From NCBI GenBank assembly GCA_035280025.1, contig DATEGT010000107.1, positions 1-8,202 on the forward strand: DNA of 8,202 bases, in the 5' to 3' direction. A program made the translations under genes and the position numbers. Positions within the stretch are counted from its first letter, which is position 1, and each line of letters begins with the position of its first letter. Of this stretch, positions 7,216 through 8,202 are shown one piece after another. Under the pieces are notes generated by a model that was given only the letters and a program-made list of their open reading frames with translations, did no database searches and was not told where the DNA came from. Source of the DNA: VBDM01 sp035280025. GTDB lineage: Bacteria; Pseudomonadota; Gammaproteobacteria; Burkholderiales; SG8-39.

Positions 7216-8202
7216 TTACCGGTGCGACTCGTGGAATTCGCGGAAACCGCTTTCTACGCAGGAATAGTTGCCCGCGGCGCCGATGTCGCCGCCGGCGGGG
7301 CCGGTATAGCGCAGCGTCCGGGGATACGGACACAGGGGCCGGCTGCGCGTGGTGGGCAGCCCCGTCAGCGTCCCCAGCGTGCTGCTGAAGTTCGTGCCGG
7401 TCGCGACCACGGTGTCCGGCGCGTTGTCGTTCTCGATCCAGTTGACCATCGGCGCGAGCATGTCGAAGCGGTCGGTGGAGGCGTTCCCGCCGCAGTGACC
7501 CATGTTGGGGACGAGGTAGAGCTTCATGAAGTCGTCGACCGTAGCGGGCCCGTCGTACCGCCCGTCGTGCCTGCGGCCGCGGCCGAAGTGCCTTTCGACC
7601 GCGTGAAAGTAGTCGAGCGTGTACGGCCACGGCGGGCCGGAGTCGCTGAGGCCGTGGTAGAAGATCAGCCTGCCGCCCCGTTCGACGAACCTCGAGATGT
7701 CGGGGTTGTTGTTCACCGCAGGCGAACGGGCCGTCACCAGGCCGATGTCCGTGTCGTAGTCGACGGTGAGCGGGTTGTAGTTCGGATCCGGAACCGTGAA
7801 CCAGAACAGCGGCAGCTGGCCGGACCCGAGGCCGATGTTGCCGGGCGGCGTCGTGGCGGTTCCGATGTCGCGCGTCGGGATGCCCGAAGGCTGCATGAAG
7901 CCGCCGTCGAACGGATAGCCCGACAGGAGGGTTCCGTCGGGGGAGACAATGCGGCGTCCGCTCGACGTTCTGGGGCCTTGAGCGATCTTCTTCACCGCCG
8001 TGACCTGCGCGGGAGTCAGGCAGGTGGCGGTCTTGGAGCCGTTGCATTGCAGCGGCTGTCCCGGCGCGATCGAGCCGTACGGACCCGTCGAGGGAAACAC
8101 GAAGGTCTCCGGATCGAAGCGGCACGCCGCCGGATTGTCGATGACGCCGTCGACCAGCCCGTCCAGCGCGTCGCAGGCGGCGAGGATCGCGTTGGTAAAC
8201 AG
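7216..8202 (-). CDS. Tannase/feruloyl esterase/MHETase-family esterase, C-terminal part
   Basis: The C-terminal 328 residues of a tannase-family esterase (PF07519); the N-terminus with the nucleophilic Ser lies beyond the right edge. The family hydrolyses aromatic esters (gallate, ferulate, mono-hydroxyethyl terephthalate) and is normally exported. The visible part opens with AACDALDGLVDGVIDNPAAC, whose Asp residues have the spacing of the lid-domain calcium site known in Ideonella MHETase. Cys pairs 17 residues apart (ACD...AAC) and 8 apart (LQC...ATC) match two of its lid disulphides, by remembered numbering. CLTPAQV, DYDTD and RFVERGGRLIFYHG follow. The catalytic Asp is in HGLSDSG (bases 7642-7644) and the catalytic His in NMGHCGGN (7495-7497), followed by the Cys that in this family disulphide-bonds next to the nucleophile. 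TDRFDMLAPMVNWIE is a typical ending. A GTG at 8100 is not the start. It is the first visible gene of the operon, 14 bp before hydrolase B. The substrate cannot be assigned. Confidence 0.93.
   Translation of the reverse strand: MFTNAILAACDALDGLVDGVIDNPAACRFDPETFVFPSTGPYGSIAPGQPLQCNGSKTATCLTPAQVTAVKKIAQGPRTSSGRRIVSPDGTLLSGYPFDGGFMQPSGIPTRDIGTATTPPGNIGLGSGQLPLFWFTVPDPNYNPLTVDYDTDIGLVTARSPAVNNNPDISRFVERGGRLIFYHGLSDSGPPWPYTLDYFHAVERHFGRGRRHDGRYDGPATVDDFMKLYLVPNMGHCGGNASTDRFDMLAPMVNWIENDNAPDTVVATGTNFSSTLGTLTGLPTTRSRPLCPYPRTLRYTGPAGGDIGAAGNYSCVESGFREFHESHR

Noticed and set aside
4919..7267. A 782-residue open frame on the plus strand opposite hydrolase B and the start of hydrolase A
   Set aside because: Its translation is rich in Arg, Ala and Val with no domain or motif, and it is antisense to a clear family protein. 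Long antisense frames are expected at this G+C content.
7202..8125. Extension of hydrolase B into a 1028-residue protein
   Set aside because: The upstream part lies in the wrong frame of the tannase gene. A signal peptide and ribosome binding site mark the true start at 7201.

Overview
The window is strongly G+C-rich and tightly packed with genes. Its gene content is typical of a free-living, metabolically versatile proteobacterium: a LysR-type regulator and secreted esterases of the tannase family and of an alpha/beta-hydrolase family. A betaproteobacterium is my best guess, but nothing in the window fixes the taxon. There are no tRNAs, rRNAs, IS elements, CRISPR arrays or integrase genes, and no gene-free stretch over 300 bp.

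Layout. Bases 2-733 (+) are the C-terminal part of an amidohydrolase of the YtcJ-like family, cut by the left edge. Two bases later (736-1722, +) follows a protein that couples a methyltransferase-like fold to a C-terminal CX2C-X11-CX2C zinc ribbon. It converges, with a 9-bp gap, on a LysR regulator (1732-2688, -). Everything to the right is one minus-strand operon, transcribed right to left. It holds a tannase/feruloyl-esterase/MHETase-family enzyme (7216 to beyond 8202, N-terminus outside), then alpha/beta hydrolase paralogue B (5039-7201), then paralogue A (2758-5016). The gaps are only 14 and 22 bp, and each hydrolase has a strong Shine-Dalgarno sequence. A GC-rich hairpin with a T-run (2702-2739, -) closes the operon, and the LysR gene follows on the same strand.

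How the genes may work together (inference). The two paralogues carry signal peptides and the tannase family is normally exported. The operon therefore looks like a set of exported ester hydrolases acting on an ester-linked, probably aromatic, substrate outside the cytoplasm. The LysR protein is the obvious candidate regulator. The most unusual features are Asp/His-rich segments present in both paralogues but at different places (an internal 28-residue insertion in A, a C-terminal tail in B). The others are B's altered nucleophile elbow and the hairpin terminator placed directly before the regulator gene.
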